Assembly: GCA_937991535.1 (NCBI GenBank)
Contig: CALKHN010000006.1
Coordinates: 33,573-97,572, forward strand
DNA from: an uncultured Sphingobacteriales bacterium
Lineage (GTDB): Bacteria > Bacteroidota > Bacteroidia > Chitinophagales > Chitinophagaceae
Direction of reading: 5' to 3'
Length of the DNA stretch: 64,000 nt
This document shows positions 36,279 through 45,067 of this stretch, in pieces. Numbering within the stretch: position 1 is the stretch's first letter; each line of letters opens with the position of its first letter. The notes beneath the pieces were generated by a model. It was given only the letters and a program-made list of their open reading frames with translations, did not search any database and had not been told where the DNA came from. Made by a program: the position numbers and the translations under genes.

Positions 36279-37394
36279 ATGTCGCAATTGCCAGGCTCCC
36301 AACGCCTTTATTCATTAGATGCCCTTCGAGGCTTTGATATGTTCTGGATCATGGGTGGCGAGCGTATATTTCATGCGCTTTCCAAAGCAACGAATACTCC
36401 ATTCTGGAACGGCTTATCGCACCAGTTTTCGCACCCCCACTGGAATGGCTTCCGGGCGTATGACATGATTTTTCCGCTATTCCTCTTTATTGCCGGCGTA
36501 GCAACCCCTTATTCCGTTGGCCGCCAGATGGAAAAAGGCGTTCCCCGGAAAAAACTGTTATGGCGGGTTATTAAACGGGGACTGATTTTAGTGGTATTGG
36601 GCATTATTTATAATAACGGGCTGCGCATACAACCTATTTCAGAAATGAGGTTTGGCAGCGTATTGGGACGAATTGGACTGGCATATATGTTTGCTAATAT
36701 TATTTATTTGTATGCAAAAAAACAAAGAAGCCAGATAATATGGACAGGAAGTTTGCTATTGGGATATTGGCTCATATTACGGTTCACCGCTGCCCCCGGA
36801 TTTCCTGCAGGTGACCTTACCCTTGAAGGTAATTTTGCCTCCTATTTTGACCGTTTATTTCTTCCGGGTAAATTGTATGTAAATAATATTCATGATCCGG
36901 AAGGGTTGTTCTCTACCATCCCGGCCATTGCTACCGGCCTGCAGGGTATACTAACAGGCAGCTTTCTAAAAAACAGCAATCGCTCACCCGATGCAAAAGC
37001 GGTACGTTTGATGGCTGCAGGTGTTGCGCTGGTTGCCGTTGCCCTTGCATGGAACATCGTTTTCCCTTTCAATAAAAATTTATGGTCGAGTTCTTTTGCA
37101 ACCCTGGTGGGCGGCATAAGCATGCTGCTGCTGGCGGTGTTTTATTATATTATTGATGTAAAAGGATATAAAAAATGGGCCTTCTTTTTCGTGGTCATCG
37201 GCATGAATTCCATTTTAATTTATATGTCGGGGCATTTTATTGACTGGAGATATACCACGAACGCTTTTTTTGAATGGCTTACCCAACTGGCAGGAACACC
37301 TTATGATCTCGTTGTTTTTGCACTCTGCTATATTGCTGTAAAATGGGCTTTCCTGTATTTTTTATATAAGAAAAAGGTGTTTTTGAAAGTATAG
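36279..37394 (+). CDS. DUF5009/heparan-acetyltransferase-like membrane protein
   Basis: 371 residues from MSQLPGSQRLYSLDALRGFD at 36279; the longer frame from 36120 has no family similarity. About 10-11 membrane segments. The motif LDALRGFDMFWIMGGE, the periplasmic FRAYDMIFPLFLFIAG with conserved Asp and Phe, and the final helices fit the YeiB/HGSNAT-like acyltransferase group, which transfers acetyl groups across membranes to sugar amines. Divergence from the SusC/SusD locus suggests a shared role in glycan use (inference). Confidence 0.88.
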   Translation: MSQLPGSQRLYSLDALRGFDMFWIMGGERIFHALSKATNTPFWNGLSHQFSHPHWNGFRAYDMIFPLFLFIAGVATPYSVGRQMEKGVPRKKLLWRVIKRGLILVVLGIIYNNGLRIQPISEMRFGSVLGRIGLAYMFANIIYLYAKKQRSQIIWTGSLLLGYWLILRFTAAPGFPAGDLTLEGNFASYFDRLFLPGKLYVNNIHDPEGLFSTIPAIATGLQGILTGSFLKNSNRSPDAKAVRLMAAGVALVAVALAWNIVFPFNKNLWSSSFATLVGGISMLLLAVFYYIIDVKGYKKWAFFFVVIGMNSILIYMSGHFIDWRYTTNAFFEWLTQLAGTPYDLVVFALCYIAVKWAFLYFLYKKKVFLKV

Positions 37395-37465
37395 CAGGAG
37401 AAGCCCAAAGCCTAAACACGAAATCCGAAGAAATACAAAAAACCAAAAAGCAAGAACCAAACCTG

Positions 37466-37479
37466 TCCGCCGTGGCGGA
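37466..37479. repeat. Small TCCGCC/GGCGGA palindrome
   Basis: TCCGCC GT GGCGGA followed by TCTCAAATCA. It resembles the hairpins at 3308-3366 and is probably a dispersed intergenic repeat. It lies in the 110-base gap between convergent genes. Confidence 0.45.
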
Positions 37480-37504
37480 TCTCAAATCATAAATTTAAAA
37501 TCAA

Positions 37505-38008
37505 CTACAGCGAAGCATTTTTTTCTCTCCAGAATTCATCGGGGTAGTCGTCTTTTAATATAGTGGATGGCAATGCATTTAGTTGCGCGGCTATGCTGTC
37601 AAGTTGCGCATCGCTCAGAACACTTTCGAGGTATGGAAACAATTGCCTTTCCTCGTACCGCACATGCTTGTCTAACTGATCAGCCAGTTTTGCAAGTTCA
37701 TCTGTTATATTTTCCGGTGGAAGAACAGTTAGTGCTTCAACCCCCTCTCTTATTGCTTCATGCTCTTCCATAGCTTTTAATACCATTTCGTCCTGTAAAG
37801 GAGCAAAAAGGATTTCTTCTTCCTCCAGAAAATGCGGCTGCATATGATTGTTCCAGAAATGTTGCGCATACAACACAATACGCTGGGGCATTATTCTCCT
37901 TTTTAAACCTTCACGTATCTTCCAGCAAAACAATAAACTAAAATGATGCTCACGGGAAAGTTTCATAATACATTCATTCCGCCTGATCGGTTTTGGCGTC
38001 ATAACCAT
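37505..38008 (-). CDS. Hemerythrin-domain protein
   Basis: 167 residues. Iron-ligand candidates follow the hemerythrin spacing: REHHFSLLFCW (His ~21-22), HFLEEEEILFAPL (His, Glu ~59-64), MEEHEAIREGVEAL (His ~83), and KHVRYEERQLFPYLE (His, Glu ~114-118). Proteins of this type bind a di-iron centre that reacts with O2 or NO. It follows a DUF488 gene by 9 bases, so the pair is probably one transcript. Role in NO or oxygen defence is inferred. Confidence 0.85.
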   Translation of the reverse strand: MVMTPKPIRRNECIMKLSREHHFSLLFCWKIREGLKRRIMPQRIVLYAQHFWNNHMQPHFLEEEEILFAPLQDEMVLKAMEEHEAIREGVEALTVLPPENITDELAKLADQLDKHVRYEERQLFPYLESVLSDAQLDSIAAQLNALPSTILKDDYPDEFWREKNASL

Positions 38009-38017
38009 TTATTTAAT

Positions 38018-38368
38018 TTACTCTGCTTTTATAAATTCCTGCAATACCAGCGCCTGGTTATGGTGCTCATCATGCGCTGAATAAAGCAAGGTTACTTTTT
38101 TATGCTTCTGCACGATATCCAAAAGTTGTTTGATGGCATCAGTTCCTTTTAATTCGGCAGTATACTTCCTGGTGAATTCCGGCCATTTTTCGGGTTCATG
38201 ATTAAACCATTTACGTAAAGCGGTTGAAGGCGCTACATCTTTCAACCATATATCTGCATGTGCGGTTTCCTTTTTAACACCTCTTGGCCAAATACGGTCA
38301 ACCAGTACCCGAAACCCATCTGCGGCTTCGAAAGGCTCATATACTCTTTTAATCTGAACTGCAGGCAT
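38018..38368 (-). CDS. DUF488 family protein
   Basis: 116 residues with the family signature GFRVLVDRIWPRGVKKE, the DIWLKDVAPSTALRKWFNH stretch and LLYSAHDEHHNQALVL. Function of the family is not established. It often sits next to hemerythrin or globin genes, as here. The 237-base gap upstream (38369-38605) holds no gene; it contains a short palindrome GTAATTTATTAC at 38419-38430. Confidence 0.88.
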   Translation of the reverse strand: MPAVQIKRVYEPFEAADGFRVLVDRIWPRGVKKETAHADIWLKDVAPSTALRKWFNHEPEKWPEFTRKYTAELKGTDAIKQLLDIVQKHKKVTLLYSAHDEHHNQALVLQEFIKAE

Positions 38369-38605
38369 ATTGATGTTTTATTAATTATCGTTGCGTTTGT
38401 GCAACAAGAAAGCAAAAGGTAATTTATTACATTCCCCGAAGTAATATAATATTTTCAAAAACAGTCTGTCTTTTCAAGCAATGGCAGCAACCAAAAAGTT
38501 TGGGAGAGCCAGATCAATACGATGCATCCAAACCAAACGCTGATATTCGTATGAATTACATTTTATTGATAAAAACAGATATGAAGGCTATATCCAATAA
38601 CCGTT

Positions 38606-39001
38606 TCATAACAAATTTTTAAACCCAGTCTTTTTATAATGCGCTATTTTATATTCAAACATTTCAGCCATTTTGCCCGCCCGCCATTTTGCTTCTTTGG
38701 CTTTTTCACCGCTAAACAATTCATCTATGGTTTGTGTAAATAATTTCATCCATTCCTCAAAATGCGCATGTTCAACGGGCAATTTTGCATGAGGTGGAAA
38801 AGGACTGCCAAAATAGGTTCGCTCTTCCAGTAAAAGGGTTTGCCAAAAGGTATACATTTTTGCCAAATGCTCCGGCCAACCGTCTTTTATGCGTTCGTTA
38901 AATACCGGGGCCAGCAAATCATTTGCTCTTACCTTTCCATAAAAAGTATCCACCAGCTTTTTAACATCCTCAAGATTCATTATATCCATCTGGTTCTCCA
39001 T
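38606..39001 (-). CDS. Group III truncated haemoglobin
   Basis: 131 residues, normal for the family. DVKKLVDTFYGKVRANDLLAP and FWQTLLLEERTYFGSPFPPH are typical, and the proximal His is in PVEHAHFEEWMKLF. These haemoglobins bind haem and are often linked to NO detoxification or microaerobic respiration. It is the last gene of the oxidase operon (13 bases after the previous gene), which supports a role in handling NO or O2 near the membrane enzyme. Confidence 0.92.
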   Translation of the reverse strand: MENQMDIMNLEDVKKLVDTFYGKVRANDLLAPVFNERIKDGWPEHLAKMYTFWQTLLLEERTYFGSPFPPHAKLPVEHAHFEEWMKLFTQTIDELFSGEKAKEAKWRAGKMAEMFEYKIAHYKKTGFKNLL

Positions 39002-39014
39002 TATCAGTCATTTA

Positions 39015-39431
39015 TTATCTCATCCCTATATAAGTAACCAGGTAATACAATGCCCAGCCACCAAATCCAATAATTAATATCCATACCCAGGAAGGAATGC
39101 TTTGCGGTGTTTCACTTCCCGTAATCATAAAATTTTTAGAATCACCCTTTCCATAGGCATTGATCATTAATGGTAACACACCGTCTACTACGGCATGTTC
39201 CCTAATCCCTTCCACATCAATAGCCGGGCCATTTCTCACTTCAAAAGGAATAATGCGAAGTCCCTCCTTGCCTGTGGGATCCTTGCTTACAATTTTAAGG
39301 GTATGCCTGCCGTCTACCAGTTTACGGGTATCCAGTTCAAAATTTACCGGAGAAGTCAGCCTGGCTATTGGCGCCGCATCATCGTCGAGAAAAATAAATA
39401 TGGTGCTTTTGTCTCCCATATATAAAACCAT
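39015..39431 (-). CDS. Membrane-anchored accessory protein of the oxidase operon
   Basis: 138 residues. An Ig/beta-sandwich-like N-terminal part (SPVNFELDTRKLVDGRHTLK) is followed by one C-terminal membrane helix (WVWILIIGFGGWALYYLV, ~116-133). No signal peptide, so topology is uncertain. The start gives a 5-base gap to the preceding gene; an ATG at 39419 is an alternative. It probably assists or decorates the oxidase encoded upstream. Not recognised as a named family. Confidence 0.75.
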   Translation of the reverse strand: MVLYMGDKSTIFIFLDDDAAPIARLTSPVNFELDTRKLVDGRHTLKIVSKDPTGKEGLRIIPFEVRNGPAIDVEGIREHAVVDGVLPLMINAYGKGDSKNFMITGSETPQSIPSWVWILIIGFGGWALYYLVTYIGMR

Positions 39432-39436
39432 TTAAG

Positions 39437-39697
39437 TTATTCTATGTCTAAAATGAATCTTTTAATATGCGTTTGCGACTGTTCGCCCGGACGGATCAGC
39501 CATTTCACGGAAAAATACAAAGTAAACAAAACGATAACAACCGCCGACCAAACGATTACATAATCCCAATTGCTGTTGGGCCCCGCGCCATGCGTAATAC
39601 CACGCAATATTTCGGGCTGCTGTTTTTCGCAAACCGGGCAGGCAAAAACCGTAATTGCCGGTAATAACACGCACATGCTCAGGAATATTTTTTTCAT
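39437..39697 (-). CDS. Small membrane protein with CPVC motif
   Basis: 86 residues. A signal peptide ends at VFACPVCEKQQP, leaving a CxxC pair at the mature N-terminus. One membrane helix follows (DYVIVWSAVVIVLFTLYFSV, ~45-64), then a short cytoplasmic tail. The pair could bind a metal such as copper or undergo thiol exchange during oxidase assembly (inference). It lies between the dihaem cytochrome and the beta-sandwich protein in the same operon. Confidence 0.75.
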   Translation of the reverse strand: MKKIFLSMCVLLPAITVFACPVCEKQQPEILRGITHGAGPNSNWDYVIVWSAVVIVLFTLYFSVKWLIRPGEQSQTHIKRFILDIE

Positions 39698-39755
39698 CTT
39701 ATGTCTTTTAAAAATCTTATCAAAGTAGCCTTTTGCTCCATCTTACCGTAAAGCA

Positions 39756-40766
39756 TTAATTGGCTTTTATTTTAACAGCATCTATTATTTCCTTTATCTG
39801 TTCTGGGGTTACCTGTTTCGCATTATTGCCCCAGCTTGTTTTTTCATGATTCATTATAGCGGCTACTTCTTCAGCACTAAGCTTATTGTCGGTACCCACC
39901 GCAGGCATAGGCGGAAATCCTTCTTTTTCCCTGGCTGTATAGCCATTCATAATAATATTCACCATTGTTTCGGGGTTATCGTCCAGTACAATCTTACTGT
40001 CTTTCAAAGAAGGGAAAGCGCCTTTCAACCCTTCACCATTGGCCTGGTGGCAGCTCTGGCAATTGGTGGCATATAAAGCTGCTCCATCCAATCCCTGTAC
40101 TGCGTCGCCTGCCGCAGCTTGTTTCCTTTCTGTTCTCTTATACAAAAATTCAGGAGCCGGCCTGCCATCGGGCAATGGCGTTTGCTTCAGCGACTGAAGA
40201 TAAGCCACCAGTTGCAATGCCTGCCGGGTGGCTACAACCTTACCCGCTTTACCCTTCAAAAACGCTTCCGGAACATTTACAACCACATCATCTTTTGCAG
40301 GCTCTGCTTTAATAGTAAACATCCAGGGATATGCAGGCATGATGGATTCTTTAACTACGATCCTGGGATTGTATAAATGCACCAGATTCCACTCCATACT
40401 TGGCTGCCTGCTGCCAATATTGGTAAGATCAGGTCCCGTGCGTTCTGTGCCCATCAGTGTAGCCGTATTGCGCCAGATATCCGTACGGTGTATGCCGGCA
40501 TAATCTGCAGCTATGCTTGGCCGTGATCCCCAGGTTTTATCCATATCCACATTGCGCACCTGCTGCGTATGACATGCCACACACCCATTGGCAATAAAAA
40601 TGGCTTTGCCCTGCACAGCATCACCGCTCAGTACTTCTGCATTTGGCAGTGGCGCATTGTTTCTTTGGTTATTAATAGCGGGCAAAATGGCCACCAGTAT
40701 AGTAAGCCCCGCAAACAGCAAAAATGTAGCGCCAAATAATTTTTTATGATTATCAAAAAATTCCAT
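39756..40766 (-). CDS. Membrane dihaem cytochrome c (CcoO/CcoP-like)
   Basis: 336 residues from the ATG at 40764-40766; a TTG at 40790 overlaps the upstream stop and is less likely. One N-terminal helix (LFGATFLLFAGLTILVAIL) anchors it. Haem site 1 is CVACH (~62-66) in a CcoO-like domain (NGCVACHTQQVRNVDMDKTW, PDLTNIGSRQPSMEWNLVHL). Haem site 2 is CQSCH (~236-240) in a CcoP-like domain, with a Met ligand candidate in GFPPMPAVG. It appears to merge CcoO and CcoP functions in one chain and would pass electrons to the oxidase subunit encoded just upstream. Confidence 0.9.
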   Translation of the reverse strand: MEFFDNHKKLFGATFLLFAGLTILVAILPAINNQRNNAPLPNAEVLSGDAVQGKAIFIANGCVACHTQQVRNVDMDKTWGSRPSIAADYAGIHRTDIWRNTATLMGTERTGPDLTNIGSRQPSMEWNLVHLYNPRIVVKESIMPAYPWMFTIKAEPAKDDVVVNVPEAFLKGKAGKVVATRQALQLVAYLQSLKQTPLPDGRPAPEFLYKRTERKQAAAGDAVQGLDGAALYATNCQSCHQANGEGLKGAFPSLKDSKIVLDDNPETMVNIIMNGYTAREKEGFPPMPAVGTDNKLSAEEVAAIMNHEKTSWGNNAKQVTPEQIKEIIDAVKIKAN

Positions 40767-40786
40767 ATTAATCTTTCTATTGTTAA

Positions 40787-42961
40787 TCAAATGGTGTTTT
40801 CACTTTTTTGGCTCAGCTTTTCAAAAGCAGCTTCCTTTACATCAACCACACTACCTGCTGCAAACATTTTATAAATATTATACGCAAAGAATAAATGAGA
40901 TACCCACATCAGGCTTCCGCCGATGGCTCTCCATAACCAGTAAGGCGCAGAAAAAATAACACTCTCCATAAAGGGCTTCCCATCCATCCACATTAATCCT
41001 TTTAACGTACTGCCATACATAAGCGGAACAGTATAAAATAACAGCCCTATCAAAGCAAACCAGAAATGGGCGCCTACTGTTATCTGGGGCGCTTCCCTGC
41101 CCGTTAACCGTGGTATAATCGTATATATGCCTGCCCACACAAAAAATGAAATAATACCATACATGGTAAGATGAGAATGCGCAACTGTAAAATCAGTAAA
41201 GTGCCACATGAGGTTCGTAGAACGAAATGCCTCGGCCGTGCCCTGAAGTGAACCTGTAAAATAAAAGATAATACCCACAAGAAAAAAGGGTAAAGTATAG
41301 CTATCCGTAATTTTATGCCAGGCGCCTTTAAAGGTCATTATAAAATTGGTAGTGCCCGCCACTACCGGAATAACCATTCCTACGCTTCCCACAATGGCTA
41401 TGGTTTGCAGCCACCAGGGTATAGAACTGAATACAAAATGATGTGTACCAATAAGGGTATAAAAAAGTATCTGTGTCCAGTAGGCCAATATACCCAGGCT
41501 ATAAGAATAAATGGGCCTGTTTAACTGCTGGGGCAAATAATAATAAACAAGCCCAAGCGTCATCATCATAAACCACATACCCACGCCCTGGTGCATATAG
41601 TAGCCCTGGATAATGGTTTCGCCCAATCCGTCCTGCCACCACGGTACATAAGCAACAATTGAAATAACCAAACCAAATATCAATGCCGCAACAATGTACC
41701 AGTTGGAAATGTAAATCTCCTTAGTAGTTCGCCTGGCAATGGTTTGTAAAAAATTAATGAGGGTTAACACTAACGCTATTCCAAACAGAAGCATCACAGG
41801 CCAAATATATTCACGGTATTCGCCGCCACCATTATTAATGCCTGCCATCAGGCAAATGGTTCCTAATAAAACAGCAGCATTAATAAGATGAAGTGAATAC
41901 CATCCCATTTTAAAACTTGCCAGCTTAGTATTACTTACTCTTGGCACCGTATAATAGGCTAACCCCAGCATGCCCAATGAAGCCCAGCCCCAAAACACGG
42001 CATTGGTATGCACAGGGCGCAGGCGGCCGAAACTTAACCAGCTTACATGATCTGCATCGGGCGCTACGAATTTTATGCCCAGGTACTCGCCCACAGTAGT
42101 ACCAAACAATAACCAAAAAGTGGCGCACCCTAAATACCATAGTACCAGTTGCGATAACCGGGGATCAATATTTGGCCGCTTTACCGCTCTTTTCTTTTGT
42201 ACTACCACAGGCAATGCGCTGCTTACACTAATGTTGCTGATCAAACCCCTGCTGTCTTGCGGGGATAGATTACCCGACAGTTCGTTATTTGTAAGTGCAT
42301 AATCCAATGCTTCTTTTCGTTTAAGCAAAGCAGCGCGTGTATCCTCATCGGGAGATGTGGCAAGATACTGAGCCAACTGGTCGGCCTCAGCGAGATTGAG
42401 CCTGTTCCGGTTTTGTTTAATAAGGCTGAGCACTTTGATCACCATAAATACAATGCCCGCACTAATTGGAATAAGCAACAATACTATTGTTATGATGATA
42501 CCTGTTTCGCCCAGCACAGAACCTTTATCCGGATCTGTTCCCTGCGCAAACAACTGCCCCCCTTTCAACCACAGCAAAAGAAAAAAGAAAATGGTTTTAA
42601 GGAGGGTACCTGTATTTTTAGCCGAAGATGTTTTTGTTGGGGAGCTCTCTTTTTTATAATTCAAATAAGCTTCAATTTGTTCACTGTTCAGGTTTCCAAT
42701 ATAGTCCTCAAAATTTTTAGCCGCATTGCGGTGCTTTAATCTTTTGATCATTTTAATCATTTCGCCGGTTTTAAATTTCAGGTACAAAGCAGCGGCAAGC
42801 ATAAAAAAGATCAGCACAAAAAGGATAAGCAGTAAACCATTAAGATGTGGAAAATAGAAAGCTGGTTTTCCTGTGTTTTGGGCGAATAACGGTGAAAAGC
42901 TGATCAACCCTGTGGTTGAAAGCAATCCTCTGATGCACTGAGGATACCATTTCATTTTCAT
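40787..42961 (-). CDS. C-family haem-copper oxidase subunit I with N-terminal extension
   Basis: 724 residues; CcoN is usually ~470-550. The catalytic core (~270-700) has 12 or more helices and cbb3 features: RPVHTNAVFWGW (low-spin haem His), YYMHQGVGMWF, GTHHFVF (CuB His pair), and TVAHSHLTMYG (haem His). YWTQILFYTLIGTHH keeps the Tyr aligned with the cross-linked Tyr of cbb3 oxidases, so O2 reduction is plausible, and no NorB-type glutamates were seen. The first ~230 residues hold two signal-like segments (each ending LFAQ) each followed by a helix, an apparent internal duplication. NO reduction cannot be excluded given the neighbours. Confidence 0.85.
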   Translation of the reverse strand: MKMKWYPQCIRGLLSTTGLISFSPLFAQNTGKPAFYFPHLNGLLLILFVLIFFMLAAALYLKFKTGEMIKMIKRLKHRNAAKNFEDYIGNLNSEQIEAYLNYKKESSPTKTSSAKNTGTLLKTIFFFLLLWLKGGQLFAQGTDPDKGSVLGETGIIITIVLLLIPISAGIVFMVIKVLSLIKQNRNRLNLAEADQLAQYLATSPDEDTRAALLKRKEALDYALTNNELSGNLSPQDSRGLISNISVSSALPVVVQKKRAVKRPNIDPRLSQLVLWYLGCATFWLLFGTTVGEYLGIKFVAPDADHVSWLSFGRLRPVHTNAVFWGWASLGMLGLAYYTVPRVSNTKLASFKMGWYSLHLINAAVLLGTICLMAGINNGGGEYREYIWPVMLLFGIALVLTLINFLQTIARRTTKEIYISNWYIVAALIFGLVISIVAYVPWWQDGLGETIIQGYYMHQGVGMWFMMMTLGLVYYYLPQQLNRPIYSYSLGILAYWTQILFYTLIGTHHFVFSSIPWWLQTIAIVGSVGMVIPVVAGTTNFIMTFKGAWHKITDSYTLPFFLVGIIFYFTGSLQGTAEAFRSTNLMWHFTDFTVAHSHLTMYGIISFFVWAGIYTIIPRLTGREAPQITVGAHFWFALIGLLFYTVPLMYGSTLKGLMWMDGKPFMESVIFSAPYWLWRAIGGSLMWVSHLFFAYNIYKMFAAGSVVDVKEAAFEKLSQKSENTI

Positions 42962-42967
42962 AAAAAA

Positions 42968-43402
42968 TTATACTCTTTTTAAAAAGGTTAATTTTCTTTC
43001 TAACTGTTCATTAAACTCATTCAGTTTGGCCGACTTAAGCATGTCGTGCATTTCCTTCCTTATTTTTTTAAACTCATAGTGTATGGGACAAGGTTTTTTT
43101 TCCGAACACTCTTTTAGTCCCAGGCCGCAACCTAAAAAAATTTTATCTCCGTCTATTACTTTAACAATATCGGCCAGCGTGCATTCCATTCCCTGCTTAT
43201 CAATATAAAATCCACCAGTGGGTCCCTTTAAAGACCGCACAAGATTCTTACGGCTCAACTCCTGCAAAATTTTGGCAATAAAATACTCGGGTGAATCAAT
43301 TCCCTCAGCAATTTCCCTGATCCCTGTTTTATTTCCCTGCTTCGACTTTTGACCTATAAACAACATTGCCCTGAGAGCGTATTCACAAGTTTTTGAAAAC
43401 AT
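42968..43402 (-). CDS. Rrf2-family iron-sulfur transcriptional regulator, second copy
   Basis: 144 residues from MFSKTCEYALRAM at 43400-43402; a longer frame to 43438 runs across the promoter. Helix-turn-helix and wing (LVRSLKGPTGGFYIDKQG) as in Rrf2. Three Cys (FLGCGLGLKECSEKKPCPIHYEF) match the regulator at 6288. It heads the oxidase operon with a 6-base gap to the subunit I gene, so it likely controls that operon and itself. The Fe-S cluster and NO or O2 sensing are inferred from the cysteine spacing. Confidence 0.9.
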   Translation of the reverse strand: MFSKTCEYALRAMLFIGQKSKQGNKTGIREIAEGIDSPEYFIAKILQELSRKNLVRSLKGPTGGFYIDKQGMECTLADIVKVIDGDKIFLGCGLGLKECSEKKPCPIHYEFKKIRKEMHDMLKSAKLNEFNEQLERKLTFLKRV

Positions 43403-43422
43403 GTATGACCCGATTATGCGGG

Positions 43423-43452
43423 CAAAGTTAGCAGACAATTCAATAATAAAGG
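43423..43452 (-). promoter_or_regulatory. Promoter and half-operator of the oxidase operon
   Basis: The minus strand has TAACTTTG (43423-43430), a perfect -7 element 20 bases from the ATG. Twelve bases further upstream, ATAATAAAGG (43443-43452, plus-strand reading) matches 9 of 10 bases of the arm of the ric palindrome, which sits 10 bases from its own -7 element. A shared regulator is possible. Confidence 0.5.
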
Positions 43453-43544
43453 AGTTTTTTATCCTCTATCGGCAAAAAAGCTGTCCTACCTCAGTCCCGG
43501 GCATGATGCAGGTTAGCTTTCTGGCGCCGTAAAACATCTAATTT

Positions 43545-43552
43545 TACTTTTG
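43545..43552 (+). promoter_or_regulatory. -7 promoter element of hemN
   Basis: TACTTTTG matches TAnnTTTG exactly. Transcription would begin near 43559, giving a ~120-base leader that contains the inverted repeat at 43572-43621. Confidence 0.5.
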
Positions 43553-43571
43553 GATAATGAAAATCTGCAAT

Positions 43572-43621
43572 GGGTGCATTTTATGTATATGTTTTAGTTG
43601 GTCATATATTAAAATGCATCC
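43572..43621 (+). promoter_or_regulatory. Long inverted repeat in the hemN leader with ATGCATTTT half-sites
   Basis: GGGTGCATTTTA (43572-43583) and TAAAATGCATCC (43610-43621) pair over 12 bp with one G-U. Pairing can continue inward (TATATG with CATATA), leaving an ~11-base loop. The half-site GATGCATTT is the core of the known enterobacterial NsrR (Rrf2) binding site. The element lies just downstream of the predicted start, where a repressor would block transcription. It may instead act as an RNA hairpin. Confidence 0.5.
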
Positions 43622-43678
43622 GCTGCAAACTGCTCACAACTACTGCACCATTATCGCATCACTATTACGCTACGGCAA

Positions 43679-45034
43679 ATGACTGATACAGCGCTTATTC
43701 AAAAGTATAATGTTCCAGGACCGCGGTACACCAGCTACCCTACTGTTCCTTATTGGGATGAAGCCGGGTTTTCAACGGCACAATGGGTAAGCGGTTTGCA
43801 ACAGTCCTTTTTAGAAAGCAACCGGCAGGAAGGCATCAGCCTTTATATTCACCTGCCTTTTTGCGAGAGCCTTTGCACTTTTTGCGCCTGCAACAAACGT
43901 ATTACCAAACAGCACAGCGTGGAAGAACCATATATTGAAGCGCTGCTGAAAGAATGGAATATGTACGTACAAATGTTTCCCGGAAGACCTTTAATCCGCG
44001 AAATACACTTAGGTGGCGGAACACCTACTTTTTTTTCGCCGGCCAATTTAAAAAAACTGTTAAACGGGATTTTATCGGGCAATGGAGTGCACACCAGGCG
44101 CGAATTCAGTTTTGAAGGGCATCCCAACAATACAGGCGGCGAACATCTACAAACGCTATACAACCTCGGCTTTCGCCGGGTTAGCTTTGGCGTGCAGGAC
44201 TATAACGAAAAAGTACAAAAAGCCATTCATCGCATTCAACCTTTTGAAAACGTAAAAAACGTAACTGAAGCGGCACAAAAGATGGGTTATGAAAGTGTAA
44301 GCCATGATCTGGTGTTCGGCCTCCCTTTTCAAACACTGAATGATATACGTAAGAATATCGAACTTACACTCGCATTAATGCCCGCCAGGATAGCGCTTTA
44401 CTCGTATGCGCATGTACCCTGGGTGAAGGGCGTGGGACAGCGTGGCTTTGATGAAGATGATTTACCATCGGGGGAATTAAAGCTGCAGTTCTATAAAACC
44501 GCCAAATCATTGTTAGAACAGGCGGGCTATATAGAAATAGGTATGGATCATTTTTCCCTGCCTTCGGATCGCTTATATCAGTCAATGCTTGATAAAAAGA
44601 TCCACCGCAACTTTATGGGTTATACTTCTTCCGCTACACAGGTAATGATTGGACTGGGCGTATCTGCCATATCTGATAGCTGGTATGCCTTCGCTCAAAA
44701 TGAAAAAACAGTTGAAGGATATTATGAACAGATAAATAGCGGAGGGTTAGCTGTTGTAAAAGGACATATCTTAACCGATGAAGATTTGATCATTCGACGG
44801 CATATACTCAACCTTATGTGCCTGCTGGAAACCAACTGGTTACCTGAAGATCGTTTTCCTGAAATTGCGGAAAGATTAAAAACACTGGAAGACGACGCAT
44901 TGATAACAATAACGGAAAATAAAATAATTGTTAATGCAAAAGGCAGATCTTTTTTACGCAATATCTGTATGGCTTTCGATTTGAGGCTGATCGCCAAAGA
45001 ACCTTCAGCCCATTTGTTTTCAATGACCGTATAA
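43679..45034 (+). CDS. hemN: Oxygen-independent coproporphyrinogen III oxidase
   Basis: 451 residues. The radical-SAM cluster motif is HLPFCESLCTFCACNK (C-x3-C-x2-C, residues ~62-69), followed by HLGGGTPTFFSP and the SAM-binding segments. The C-terminal HemN domain is present (MDHFSLPSDRLYQ, NFMGYTSS). It decarboxylates coproporphyrinogen III to protoporphyrinogen IX without O2, supplying haem to the neighbouring cytochromes and oxidase under oxygen limitation. The start codon ATG follows the leader with the inverted repeat. Its placement between oxidase and nos clusters suggests co-regulation. Confidence 0.96.
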   Translation: MTDTALIQKYNVPGPRYTSYPTVPYWDEAGFSTAQWVSGLQQSFLESNRQEGISLYIHLPFCESLCTFCACNKRITKQHSVEEPYIEALLKEWNMYVQMFPGRPLIREIHLGGGTPTFFSPANLKKLLNGILSGNGVHTRREFSFEGHPNNTGGEHLQTLYNLGFRRVSFGVQDYNEKVQKAIHRIQPFENVKNVTEAAQKMGYESVSHDLVFGLPFQTLNDIRKNIELTLALMPARIALYSYAHVPWVKGVGQRGFDEDDLPSGELKLQFYKTAKSLLEQAGYIEIGMDHFSLPSDRLYQSMLDKKIHRNFMGYTSSATQVMIGLGVSAISDSWYAFAQNEKTVEGYYEQINSGGLAVVKGHILTDEDLIIRRHILNLMCLLETNWLPEDRFPEIAERLKTLEDDALITITENKIIVNAKGRSFLRNICMAFDLRLIAKEPSAHLFSMTV

Positions 45035-45067
45035 GGTTTTGATCAGCCAACCAAATTTAGGTAATCA

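Noticed and set aside
40787..42961. Calling the C-family subunit I a NorB nitric oxide reductase
   Set aside because: The cross-linked tyrosine position is kept and the NorB glutamates were not seen, so cbb3-like oxidase is the safer call; the NO reductase idea is kept only as a hypothesis.
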